DNA of 33,821 nucleotides, from positions 1 to 33,821 of the forward strand of contig JASGUW010000172.1 in the NCBI GenBank assembly GCA_030055235.1, read 5' to 3'. The notes under the pieces were generated by a model. That model was given only the letters and a program-made list of their open reading frames with translations, was not told the origin of the DNA and did no database searches. Below, in pieces: positions 25,412-33,724 of the stretch. The stretch comes from Bacillota bacterium (GTDB taxonomy: Bacteria > Bacillota > Clostridia > Saccharofermentanales > Fastidiosipilaceae). How positions within the stretch are numbered: the stretch's first letter is position 1; every line of letters begins with the position of its first letter. A program made the position numbers and the translations under genes.

Positions 25412-26588
25412 GAGACCAAGGCCTGACAGGCGGCGGGGCGGGGTGGGCAGGGGGCCCATCCTCTTCCTCGCCGCCTTTGTTTTGCTGCTCTTTGTCGTTC
25501 TGCTGCTTTTGCGTTTCGGCAGCCAGGAGCCGCGGCCGGGGGCGGGGGAGCCCCTGACAGCCGAAGAGCGCGCCGCCGGCCGGCCGGCCGGTGAGCTCGT
25601 GCTGGAACTGGACAGCCTGGGCCTGGATGCGGGCAAGCTCTGGGTTCTCACGCCGGAGCAGCTGCTGTTTGCCGACGGCCAGCAGCTGCGCCTGCTGACG
25701 CCGGCGGGCCGCGTGATCGCGGAGACCGAGCTCTCCCTGCCGGAGGTGGATGTCTGTCTGGCCGGCGATCTGGCCCTGATTACCGGCTCCGGCGCCTACC
25801 GCTATGCTGTCTGGGACAGCATAGGCGAGCGCCTGCAGGGCCTGGTCGAAGATCCCATCGTCGGCTACAGCCTGAGTGACGAGGGCCGTGTGGCCCTGCT
25901 GATGGACAGCGCCGACAGCACCGGCCTGCTGCGCGTGATCGACCACGACGGCAGCCATCTTATTGACTGGACCGCGCGCGACGTCGTTGCGTCCGGCTAT
26001 GTGATCCAGATGCTTTTTGACAGTTCCGACCGCTACCTGGATGCCCTGCTGATCAATACCGGCACCTCTGAGGCACAGGCGGTTGTCGGCCGCTTCAGCC
26101 TGGCGGATCAGGACCTGGGCCAGCGCCTGCTGAGCTATGAACCGCCGGGGGCAGGCGTGCTGGTCTGGGCCGGCCGCGCCCTGGACGGCAGTCTGCTTTG
26201 TGCTTCGCGCACCGAACTGCTGCTGGAAAAAGAGCGGCAGCTCGTCCCGATCTGGTCTCAGGCCGCCTTTGACGCCTTCGCCACGGCGGGGGATGTCGTC
26301 CATGCGGTCGCCCGCTCCAGTGTCGGGGGCCCACGCTGCTACTGGCGCATTTCCCTGGACGGCCAGGTGACGGAGGGCATCGCTCTTTCGGAGCAGGCGA
26401 AGGACCTCCAGGCGGCCGGGTCGCGGGCGATCATGACGGAGGGCACCGCGCTTCTGGACTTCGGCCGCGACGGCAGGAAGCTCGAGCGCCACGAACTCTA
26501 CAGTGACATTCTTTCCACCCGCCTCTTCGCGGACGGCACGGTCTATGTGCTGACCGCCACCGAACTGCGCCGGATTGTGCTTGACTGA
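25380..26588 (+). CDS. Single-pass membrane protein with a probable beta-propeller-like domain
   Basis: About 402 residues. A basic N-terminus (RPRPDRRRGGVGRG) precedes one transmembrane helix (ILFLAAFVLLLFVVLLLLRF). The external domain has regular short beta repeats such as LWVLTPEQLLFADGQQLRLL, VALLMDSADSTGLLRVIDHD and AVVGRFSLADQDLGQRLL, suggesting a propeller like DUF5711; this is only a structural impression. Function is unknown. The start is uncertain: the frame is open from 25344, overlapping DUF4340. ATG 25380 keeps the basic anchor, and GTG 25443 would remove most of it. The stop TGA overlaps the next gene's ATG (TGATG). Confidence 0.7.
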   Translation: MTSRPKTNPSKRPRPDRRRGGVGRGPILFLAAFVLLLFVVLLLLRFGSQEPRPGAGEPLTAEERAAGRPAGELVLELDSLGLDAGKLWVLTPEQLLFADGQQLRLLTPAGRVIAETELSLPEVDVCLAGDLALITGSGAYRYAVWDSIGERLQGLVEDPIVGYSLSDEGRVALLMDSADSTGLLRVIDHDGSHLIDWTARDVVASGYVIQMLFDSSDRYLDALLINTGTSEAQAVVGRFSLADQDLGQRLLSYEPPGAGVLVWAGRALDGSLLCASRTELLLEKERQLVPIWSQAAFDAFATAGDVVHAVARSSVGGPRCYWRISLDGQVTEGIALSEQAKDLQAAGSRAIMTEGTALLDFGRDGRKLERHELYSDILSTRLFADGTVYVLTATELRRIVLD

Positions 26589-28639
26589 TGCTGGAACGTG
26601 AACTGAAATTCTCTCTGCCGCCGCAGCTCGGCCCCGCTTCCCAGGAGGAGGCACGCCGCCTGCTTGAAGAGCTGGCCCGCCTTTGCCTGAACGTGCTGGA
26701 AGCTGCCGGCCCGGCGGATTGCCGCAGTGAGGACTATGACGCCCTCTATCTGGACAGCCCTGACGAGGAGCTCGGCAGGCGCTTCATCAGCCTGCGCCTG
26801 CGCCGGGAGGGCCGGCGGATCCGTCTCTGCCTGAAGGGGCCGTCGGAGCCTGATGCGCTCGGCAGTGGGCTGGGCGTCAGCCTGCGTCCGGAGGCGGAAA
26901 AGCACCTGGACAGCTGGCTGGATCCCGCCGAGCCGCGCGATCTGGAGCGCCTGCGGGAGGAGCTCGGGTCCTTTGACTTCGCTCCCTTTACGCCCGAACT
27001 GCCGCAGCTTTTGGCCCGGCTGCCGCTCGCGGCGCGGGGGCGCGCCCGCTTTACCCGCCACGAAGCCCGTTTCTCAAGCGGCAGCGGCTCCGCCTTTGCC
27101 CTGAGTCTGGACCTGGGTGAGCTCTCAGGCAGCAGGGCTTCTGAGAACATTGCGATTGTTGAACTTGAAGTCAGCCGGGAGGCGCCGGAGCCAGAAGTCA
27201 CCGACCGTGAGCTGGAGGCTTTGGGGCAGAGCCTGAAACGCTTTGGCCTGATCCCCAGCCGTTTTGAAAAGGCCCGGGCGCTGGCCCGGCTGCGGCGCAT
27301 CCCGCTGCTCATTCTGGGCGCCGGACCGGCGGGCGTCGCCGCCGCCCTGGCCGCCCGGGAGGCGGGGCTGGCCGGGCGCGATATCGTGCTGGTCGAGCGC
27401 AATCGCCGCATCGGCCGCAAGCTCCTGGCCACCGGCAACGGCCGCTGCAATTTCAGCAATCTGGATATCTGCCCGGACGCCTATGCCTCTCTGGTCGAGA
27501 CAGAGGAGGCAAAGGCGCGCCGCGATCGTCTGACGGCGGTCTGGCCCTTCGCGCGTATCAAAGAAAAGCTCGACGACATGGGCTTTTCCTGCCATCTCGA
27601 GGAGGGACGGGTCTACCCGGCCTCCAGGCGGGCGGAGACCCTTGTCTCCTGGCTGGAGGAACTGCTGGCGGCGGCCGCGGTTGACCTGCGCTGTCAGCTG
27701 CGAGTGCTGGGCGTGGAGGCTCTGCCGCAGGGCGGCTTTATGGTGCGGGTTTCTGAAGGCGAAGCTCTGCTATGTGACCGCCTCATCATCGCCGGCGGCG
27801 GCCGTGCCGTCCCCGGCCTGGGCGCGGACGGCTCCGCCTCTGAGTGGGCGCGCGCGCTCGGCGAGAGCGTGACGGAGCTCTATCCCGGCCTGGTGCCGCT
27901 GACGACGGCGGACCGGGACCTGCAGCAGCTCGGGGGCCTGCGCCTGGACGCCGCGCTCAGCGCAGACGGAATCCGGGAACGGGGCGAACTGCTCTTTACC
28001 GACTACGGTCTGTCGGGGATTGTCGCCATGGAGCTGGCTTCTGCACTGGCGCCGCTGCCGGCCGCCGGGCTTGAGATCAGGCTCGATTTTTGCCCCGATC
28101 TGGACCAGGAGGCCGTCCGCGACCTGCTCTGGCGCCGCCGCGCCCGGCTGCCTCAGACGCCCGCTTCCCGCCTGTCCGCCGGTCTGGTCGACCTGAGACT
28201 GGGCCGGATTCTCTGGCAGCGTCTGGTCGCCGCCCGTCCGGAGCTCGGGGGCCGGGAGGCGGCCGGTGGGCCTCCTGCTGTTGCAGTGCCTGCCGGGCGG
28301 AAGGGCCGCCGGCGGCGCCCGTCTGCCGCCGCTGAGCCCTGTGACAGTGCGCTGCGGGTGGGGGAGCTTGACTTCAGGACGGTGACGGACTTTGCCGGTC
28401 TGCTCAAGGCCTGCCCGGTGACCGTGAACGGCACGCTGAGCGACGCTGAGGCGCAGCTGACCATCGGCGGCGTCCGGCTGGACCGGCTGGCGGAGACGGG
28501 CTTTGCCTCCATTCGAAATCCCGGCCTTTTCTTCTGTGGAGAAGTCCTTGATGTCCACGGCCGCTGCGGTGGCTACAACCTGCACTTTGCCTTCTGCAGC
28601 GGCCTGGAAGCCGGTATGGCGGCGGCGGTCGAAGCATGA
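26588..28639 (+). CDS. Fusion of a CYTH-like domain and a HI0933/BaiN-type FAD oxidoreductase
   Basis: A 683-residue single frame with two unrelated parts. Residues 1-232 look like a CYTH/triphosphate tunnel domain: ERELK (3-7) gives the E-x-E-x-K signature. It is followed by DALYLDSP, ISLRLRREG (68-75), LCLKG (80-84), RARFTRHEARF (152-162), VELEVS (191-196) and SRFEKAR near 224-230. From 238 a flavoprotein of the HI0933/YhiN/BaiN type begins, with the dinucleotide loop LILGAGPAGVAAA (241-253), GRKLLATGNGRCNFSN (276-291) and the C-terminal RCGGYNLHFAFCSGLEAG. A Gly/Arg/Pro-rich insertion lies in the later third. No internal Met or frameshift separates the halves. The next gene starts in its stop codon (ATGA). 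Confidence 0.85.
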   Translation: MLERELKFSLPPQLGPASQEEARRLLEELARLCLNVLEAAGPADCRSEDYDALYLDSPDEELGRRFISLRLRREGRRIRLCLKGPSEPDALGSGLGVSLRPEAEKHLDSWLDPAEPRDLERLREELGSFDFAPFTPELPQLLARLPLAARGRARFTRHEARFSSGSGSAFALSLDLGELSGSRASENIAIVELEVSREAPEPEVTDRELEALGQSLKRFGLIPSRFEKARALARLRRIPLLILGAGPAGVAAALAAREAGLAGRDIVLVERNRRIGRKLLATGNGRCNFSNLDICPDAYASLVETEEAKARRDRLTAVWPFARIKEKLDDMGFSCHLEEGRVYPASRRAETLVSWLEELLAAAAVDLRCQLRVLGVEALPQGGFMVRVSEGEALLCDRLIIAGGGRAVPGLGADGSASEWARALGESVTELYPGLVPLTTADRDLQQLGGLRLDAALSADGIRERGELLFTDYGLSGIVAMELASALAPLPAAGLEIRLDFCPDLDQEAVRDLLWRRRARLPQTPASRLSAGLVDLRLGRILWQRLVAARPELGGREAAGGPPAVAVPAGRKGRRRRPSAAAEPCDSALRVGELDFRTVTDFAGLLKACPVTVNGTLSDAEAQLTIGGVRLDRLAETGFASIRNPGLFFCGEVLDVHGRCGGYNLHFAFCSGLEAGMAAAVEA

Positions 28640-29376
28640 CGGAGGGGGTCCTGCCGGCGGCGGTGGAAGCGCTCAGGCGGCGGCTCTTTGAGCTGGCGAC
28701 AGAGGCGGCCGCGGAGGCCGGGCTGTCCTGGTACTGGCTTCAGGCGCGCCCGGGCTCGGGCCCCTTTGACAGCGGTCTGCTCCTGGAACGCGGCGCTTTT
28801 CCCCGCCTGCTGGCGCCGCTGGAGGACCGCCTGACCGCTACGGCGGCGCGCCTCATCCTGCCGGGCTCGGAGCCTGGGGATCCCGACCCCCATCCGCGCC
28901 TGGTCCTGGACGGGACGACACTGGAGGAGCCGCAGCGCGCCACGCTTGACTGCCATCAGGGCATCTTCCTGCGCCTGCTGCTCGTCGATCCCCCGGCGCC
29001 CGGCGGAGCTGCCGCCCGCCTGGAACGCGGGGTGCTGGAGCTGCGGCTGCGGCGGGCGCAGGCCCGGATCTGGGCGCTGCTGCTGCCGTCGGACGACGTG
29101 GATACAGCGGCGGAGGGCGAGCGCGGTCGTGAACGGCTGGCGGCGGCGTTTGAGCGCCGTGGTACGATCTTTGCAAAACTCGAAAACACGACCGCCGCAG
29201 ACCCGCTCCCCGCTCCTGCGGAGCTTGCCGCCGGCGGCTGGCTGCTGCTCGATGACCGCGGCCTGCCGCAGGATTTTCCCGCTGCCTGTCGCCTGGGCGA
29301 CTCGTTCCTGCCCTGCCCGCCGGCCGACTACAGTGACTGGTGGTTTGACGAGCCGCCGCTGGATCTGCTACCGTAA
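28636..29376 (+). CDS. Divergent LicD-like protein, probably catalytically inactive
   Basis: 246 residues with no strong match that I recognise. The order of features resembles the LicD gene that follows. GLSWYWLQARPG sits where LicD has its first strand, LERGAFPRLLAPLEDRL corresponds to LRRDYERLLAALRRDL, HQGIFLRLLLVDPPAPGG to KDGIFLDIFPLDNVPRG, and a LGDSFLPCPPADYSDWWF tail matches the usual LicD ending. The DDDID metal-binding cluster is missing, so catalysis by the LicD mechanism is unlikely. It overlaps the preceding stop (ATGA) and ends six bases before LicD. It may be a decayed duplicate or a regulatory partner. The homology is inferred by eye. Confidence 0.55.
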   Translation: MTEGVLPAAVEALRRRLFELATEAAAEAGLSWYWLQARPGSGPFDSGLLLERGAFPRLLAPLEDRLTATAARLILPGSEPGDPDPHPRLVLDGTTLEEPQRATLDCHQGIFLRLLLVDPPAPGGAAARLERGVLELRLRRAQARIWALLLPSDDVDTAAEGERGRERLAAAFERRGTIFAKLENTTAADPLPAPAELAAGGWLLLDDRGLPQDFPAACRLGDSFLPCPPADYSDWWFDEPPLDLLP

Positions 29377-29382
29377 TAAGCT

Positions 29383-30312
29383 ATGAGTCAAGAGACAAGC
29401 GGCTTTGATACGCTGGTCCGCAGCGACCCTGATGGTTTTTATCTGCCTGCCGGCTCCGTCTGGATGCGGGCGGTGCAGGCCCTGCAGAGGGAGATGCTGG
29501 CCGTGCTCGACCGGACGGCGCGGGAGGCGGACATCCAGTACTGCCTGATCTTCGGCACCCTGCTGGGCGCCCGGCGACACGGGGGCTTCATCCCCTGGGA
29601 TGACGATATTGACGTTGGTGTCCTGCGCCGCGATTATGAGCGCCTGCTGGCCGCGCTGCGCCGGGATCTGGACCCCGAGCTCTATCTTGTCGAAGATGCG
29701 GGGGAGGACCTTTCCGTCCCGCGTCCCTATGCCAAAATCCGCTGCCGTCACACCCGCTTTCAGGAATTCGGTCTGCCGCCGCGTTCCGAGACGCCGGCGG
29801 ACGGGAAGGACGGAATCTTTCTTGATATTTTTCCGCTTGACAATGTGCCCCGGGGGAAGTGGGGGCAGCGCCGGCAGCTGCTTCGTTTTCTTTTGACGCA
29901 CTTCCCGCGGCGGGTCCGCTTTGAGGGTTATCGCTCGGAGCGGCGCCTGCTGCAGCTCGTTTATGAGCGGCTGGCCCGGCGCAGTCCCGGGCGGCTCTGG
30001 TCCGACTGCCTGCGGGCCATGACGGCCTGCCGTGATGAGGAGAGCGAGCTCGTGATCGCCTTCCCCTCCGCCCGTGCGGATCTGACCTCTTCCTATCTGC
30101 GGCGCCGCGGCCTCATGCCGTCTCGGGACCTGGAATTTGCCGGGCTCACCGTGCAGGGGCCGGCCGATGTCGAGGGGCAGCTGGAGTCGCTCTTCGGGGC
30201 CTGGCAGGAACTGCCGTCCCAGGCGTCGCGGCGCGGCCATCGACTGCGCTGTCTGCTGATTGACACCCGGGTCTGGGCAGCTGTGCTCGGGCCCGACATT
30301 CTGACGCCATGA
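29383..30312 (+). CDS. LicD family phosphotransferase
   Basis: A 309-residue nucleotidyltransferase-fold enzyme of the LicD family, which transfers phosphocholine or similar phospho-groups to surface glycans. The core reads FGTLLGARRHGGFIPW (57-72) followed by DDDID (73-77), which bind the metal, then RRDYERLL. YAKIRCRHTRFQE and KDGIFLDIFPLDNVPRG (142-158) are also typical. It lies between a divergent relative and a flippase gene, fitting decoration of an undecaprenyl-linked glycan before export. The ATG follows only seven bases after the previous stop, without a clear ribosome binding site, so translational coupling is likely. Confidence 0.92.
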   Translation: MSQETSGFDTLVRSDPDGFYLPAGSVWMRAVQALQREMLAVLDRTAREADIQYCLIFGTLLGARRHGGFIPWDDDIDVGVLRRDYERLLAALRRDLDPELYLVEDAGEDLSVPRPYAKIRCRHTRFQEFGLPPRSETPADGKDGIFLDIFPLDNVPRGKWGQRRQLLRFLLTHFPRRVRFEGYRSERRLLQLVYERLARRSPGRLWSDCLRAMTACRDEESELVIAFPSARADLTSSYLRRRGLMPSRDLEFAGLTVQGPADVEGQLESLFGAWQELPSQASRRGHRLRCLLIDTRVWAAVLGPDILTP

Positions 30313-31760
30313 GCAGGCGGGAGGGCTCCGGCACCGGGCTGGCCCGCCGGATGCTGATCTATTTCATCGGCAACATTGCGACCAAGCTCATTACCCTGCT
30401 GCTGTCACGCCTGCAGACCGGCCTCATCGAGCCCGTGAGCTTCGGCTCCTACGCACTGGCGACCTCGATTCTGCCGCAGCTTGTTTCGATCGCCTTCTTT
30501 GAGGTCTGGAGCGGCCTTTTGCGCTTCATGTTTGACGAGGAAGAAGGGGAGAAGCCCCGCGTCTTCGCCAATGCCCTGGCCCTGTCTCTGATCCTCAGCC
30601 CGCTCTTTCTCATCTCCCTGGCCCTGGTCCTTTACGTCAGCGACAGCACCCAGCTCTACGGCCCCCTCCTCCTGATGGGCATCGTCACCCTCTTTGATCT
30701 TCTCTATCAGTTTGCCAGCCGCGGCCTGGGCCTGAATCGCCTGTTTGCGGCGGTCGGCATCCTGTCGTCGCTGGTCCTGGGCCTGTCGCAGATCCTCTTC
30801 CTTACGGTCTTCCGCCTGGGCGGCATGGCCATGATCTGGTCGGCGGTGCTGGCGGCGGCTCTCTCCGTGGTCGTCTACGAGAGTCGAACCGGCCTGCTGC
30901 GCGGCCTGCGCCGCTCCCATGTTTCAGCTGCCCGTGTCCGCCAGCTGGCGCGCTTCTGCCTGCCGCTGGCCGTCAATGCCACCGCCTTTTTCGCCCTGTC
31001 CAAGTTCAACGAGTTCTATATCTCCCGTGTAGCCGGCGAGATCGCCCTGAGCCGCCTGACGGCGGCCAACCGCATGGGCATGTTTGTCAACCTCTTTATC
31101 ACCGTCTTTTCGCTGGCCTGGCAGGAGACGGCCTTCGCCCTCAGCCGGGAGGAGGAGCGCGGTGAAATGTATGGCCGGACCCTGCGCCGCTACATCCGTG
31201 TGCTCGGCGGTGCCCTGCTCTGCCTGTTGCCGCTGACACGCCATGTCTTTCACCTGCTTGTCGACCGCCGCCATTACGGTGCCGAGACCAGTGCGCTGGT
31301 GCCGGCGGCCCTGCTGGCGATCGCCCTGTCGGCGGTCGCCAACTTCATGGGTCATCTCTTCAGCGCCGAGAAGAGAACGGAGCAGCTCTTCTACTCGACG
31401 CTGCTGGGAGCCGTGGTCAATGTCGCTGCCATGCTCGTGCTCTATCCGCTGATCGGTCTGCAGGCGGCCAGTGTGGCGCTGGCCATCGGTTTTCTGGCCA
31501 ACTTCGCCTACCGCCTGATCCTGATCCAGTCTTCCGTACGGGTTCAGCCGGGGTGGCGGGACCTTATCTTTATCGTTCTTATTTATGGGCTCCTGACACT
31601 GCTTTTCTATCACCGGACAGGGACGGTCGACAGCTTCGTCGCCGTCGCTCTGGGGGGCGGGGCCGCGCTGTTTCTGCTGCGCCGGGAAATCCGGGAACTG
31701 TGGCAGTTTGTTGGGCGCCGGCTGAGAAGCGGGCCGCCGGGAGGACACCATGCTGAATAA
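30309..31760 (+). CDS. Polysaccharide flippase, Wzx/MOP superfamily
   Basis: A 483-residue membrane protein with 12 to 14 predicted helices and almost no soluble domain, as expected for a lipid-linked oligosaccharide flippase. The N-terminus LIYFIGNIATKLITLLLSRL with RLQTGLIEPVSFGSYALATS matches the polysaccharide biosynthesis protein pattern (a helix, then phi-x-EPxxFGxYxLA). It should move undecaprenyl-diphosphate glycans across the inner membrane. Its ATG overlaps the LicD stop (ATGA), and its own end overlaps the next gene by 11 bases. Confidence 0.88.
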   Translation: MSRREGSGTGLARRMLIYFIGNIATKLITLLLSRLQTGLIEPVSFGSYALATSILPQLVSIAFFEVWSGLLRFMFDEEEGEKPRVFANALALSLILSPLFLISLALVLYVSDSTQLYGPLLLMGIVTLFDLLYQFASRGLGLNRLFAAVGILSSLVLGLSQILFLTVFRLGGMAMIWSAVLAAALSVVVYESRTGLLRGLRRSHVSAARVRQLARFCLPLAVNATAFFALSKFNEFYISRVAGEIALSRLTAANRMGMFVNLFITVFSLAWQETAFALSREEERGEMYGRTLRRYIRVLGGALLCLLPLTRHVFHLLVDRRHYGAETSALVPAALLAIALSAVANFMGHLFSAEKRTEQLFYSTLLGAVVNVAAMLVLYPLIGLQAASVALAIGFLANFAYRLILIQSSVRVQPGWRDLIFIVLIYGLLTLLFYHRTGTVDSFVAVALGGGAALFLLRREIRELWQFVGRRLRSGPPGGHHAE

Positions 31761-33276
31761 TCTCATCCTGATGCCGTGGCTGCTGGCCATTGCCGCCGCC
31801 TGGCTGCGCCGCCGTCCGGACTGGGCGGTTGGAATGGCGGGTTTTTACTGCCTGGCAGCGCCGAGCCTGGTTCTGCCTTCGGGACGGGCAATCAATCCGA
31901 CCTATCCGCTGACACTGCTCCTGCTGGTACTGGTGCTGCTGGACGGCGAAGGGCGGGGAAGATGGCGGGAGCGCTTTTCCCCCAGGGCGCCGCTTGGCGG
32001 CTATGTTGCCATGATGGCGGTCGTGGCGCTCTGTTACGGCGCGGGCTTTGCATTCAATGGAAATGAAGGCTGGAAAGCGTTCTTCTCCATCATGGTGGGC
32101 TATGCCAATGTCTGGCTGCTGCTTTTGTTGCTGGCCCTGCTGCTGCTGCGGCTGCCGGCGGCGCGCCAGCTGGAGACGATGCTGGGCCTGACGGTGGCGC
32201 TGGTGGTGACCGGCCTGGTGTTTTCTGTGCTGCAGCGTGGGTTTTATCAGATCGGCTGGCCGCTGACCTGGCAGCTCTACCAGACGGACAGCCATCAGGC
32301 GCCGCTTCTGGCCATGCAGGAGGAGGGTGTCTTTTCACGCAGCTTCGGCCCCTTCTATTCGCCGACCATTTTTGGCACCAGTCTGCTTTTGAGTATCGGC
32401 GTGCTGGCGGCCATCATCATCCGACCGACCGTGTCCGACCCGGTGCCGGTGCGCAGACAGCGGCTTCTTGCCCTGCCTCTGCTGGGACTTTCCATCAGTC
32501 TGGGCATCTTCGCCTTTGCCAAATCCGTCATCATCGGCGTGCCGTTCATGCTGCTGTACAGCCTGCTGCTGCTGCCGCCCCTGCTGGTGCTGCGGCGGCG
32601 CCTGGATGGGGGCACCGGTGCTGGCAAGCTGAGGCTTGACGGTGACTTCAGAGCCGCCTGGCGCCGCTCTGTCAGCGAGCTTGCCCGGCCGCTGGCGGTC
32701 ATGGCGGTTGTCGCCTTTTTTGCCTACTTTATCACCTGGTTTCTGATTCCTTCGTGGCAGCCCGGGGCGCGCGCCTACTACTACGGTTTTCTGATCAATC
32801 CGTTTGGGTCGCTCGAAACGCGCTACGGCCTGCCGACCGATATGATCAACATCGATCGCCCTCCGCGTGACGGCGGCATTTTGATTTCGGCGCTGCTGCA
32901 GTTTTTTGAGCATCCGGTTTTTGGTGTCGGACCGCTCGCTGTGGCGGGCGAGTTTCTTGGCGACAGCCAGATCAACAAAGTTCTGCACAACGGTGGGATT
33001 GTCGCCGCTCTGGCCTATGTTGTGTTCTATGCCCGCCTTTACTGGCTGGGCCTGGGTTCGAAAGACCGCGTTATCGTGATTCTGACTCCGCTGGTTCTGC
33101 TTGGCTGTCTGGCGACGCCGCTGCTGGATACGCGGCAGAGTGTGCCGGTGCTGGCGCTGCTGCTCGCCCGTGGCGTGGGCGTCTGGGAGCAGGGCTGCGG
33201 CGGCAGTGCGGCGGTGGCGGGCGGCGGCGGGACTGCAACTGGTGGCGGTGCTGCTGAGACCGTGGCAGAAGACTGA
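31750..33276 (+). CDS. O-antigen polymerase/ligase-like membrane protein (Wzy/WaaL type)
   Basis: A 508-residue protein with about eleven predicted helices. The segment FFEHPVFGVGPLAVAGEF near residue 380, followed by a downstream HNGG, is the HP-x-x-G-x-G-P ... HN pattern of Wzy_C/O-antigen ligase proteins. It follows the flippase and LicD genes, so it may polymerise repeat units outside the membrane or attach the finished glycan. The last 30 residues are Gly/Ala-rich low-complexity sequence (SAAVAGGGGTATGGGAAETV). A 38-bp duplication spans the stop codon, so the exact C-terminus may be recent. Confidence 0.85.
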   Translation: MLNNLILMPWLLAIAAAWLRRRPDWAVGMAGFYCLAAPSLVLPSGRAINPTYPLTLLLLVLVLLDGEGRGRWRERFSPRAPLGGYVAMMAVVALCYGAGFAFNGNEGWKAFFSIMVGYANVWLLLLLLALLLLRLPAARQLETMLGLTVALVVTGLVFSVLQRGFYQIGWPLTWQLYQTDSHQAPLLAMQEEGVFSRSFGPFYSPTIFGTSLLLSIGVLAAIIIRPTVSDPVPVRRQRLLALPLLGLSISLGIFAFAKSVIIGVPFMLLYSLLLLPPLLVLRRRLDGGTGAGKLRLDGDFRAAWRRSVSELARPLAVMAVVAFFAYFITWFLIPSWQPGARAYYYGFLINPFGSLETRYGLPTDMINIDRPPRDGGILISALLQFFEHPVFGVGPLAVAGEFLGDSQINKVLHNGGIVAALAYVVFYARLYWLGLGSKDRVIVILTPLVLLGCLATPLLDTRQSVPVLALLLARGVGVWEQGCGGSAAVAGGGGTATGGGAAETVAED

Positions 33277-33328
33277 ACTCTCTGGGGATTGCTGAGGCCG
33301 TGGCAGGAAACTGGGCTCTCTGGGGACT
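33253..33328 (+). repeat. 38-bp tandem duplication across the last stop codon
   Basis: Copies at 33253-33290 and 33291-33328 share gctgag(a/g)ccgtggcag and ctctctggggatt or ctctctggggact with a few differences. The gene's stop (TGA 33274-33276) is in the first copy. The second copy lies beyond the coding region. Confidence 0.8.
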
Positions 33329-33724
33329 GTGTTTCTGATCAGGGGCAATCTACGCTTTACATTGGCTCGACACAGTTCTTTGGCTGTTGTTTTTATCTAC
33401 GACTATGAACGGCGTCGTTGGCCCTTGGATAGTACAGTTGTCCGAGGATGTCAGTGTAGAGATTTAGGGGAACGCGGTACTTTGTTAAGAGGGTAATTTC
33501 CATGCCTGAGGCATATTTCCAGGCAGCATTTCCGCACTCCAAAACAAATCTGCTGACATCAAGCTTCGACGTTTATCAGAAACTGGTTGCGAGTGCCTCG
33601 GCTTCGGCAGACTCTGAAAAGGCTGTGCAGTATTACATATTAGAATATTAGAAGTTGTTAGCAGACGCCCGCATGAGAGTTAGTCAGAAACTGTGAAAAG
33701 GAGAGGGCGACTGGGCTCCCCAAA
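33329..33724. other. Intergenic region after the polymerase/ligase gene
   Basis: Apart from one weak short frame (33502-33651) I see no gene. No convincing terminator follows the long gene run, although the ttttgg-type T-rich sequence near 33380-33395 could help release. Composition becomes more A/T-rich, as in the other array-bearing gaps. Confidence 0.4.
33502..33651 (+). CDS. Possible 49-residue small protein (weak)
   Basis: ATG 33502 opens a short frame, MPEAYFQAAFPHSKTNLLTS and onward, ending ILEY. AGAGGG lies about nine bases ahead. No signal peptide, transmembrane helix or known motif is visible, and nothing comparable is known to me. A 49-residue frame can arise by chance in such sequence, so this is only a candidate. 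Confidence 0.2.
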   Translation: MPEAYFQAAFPHSKTNLLTSSFDVYQKLVASASASADSEKAVQYYILEY

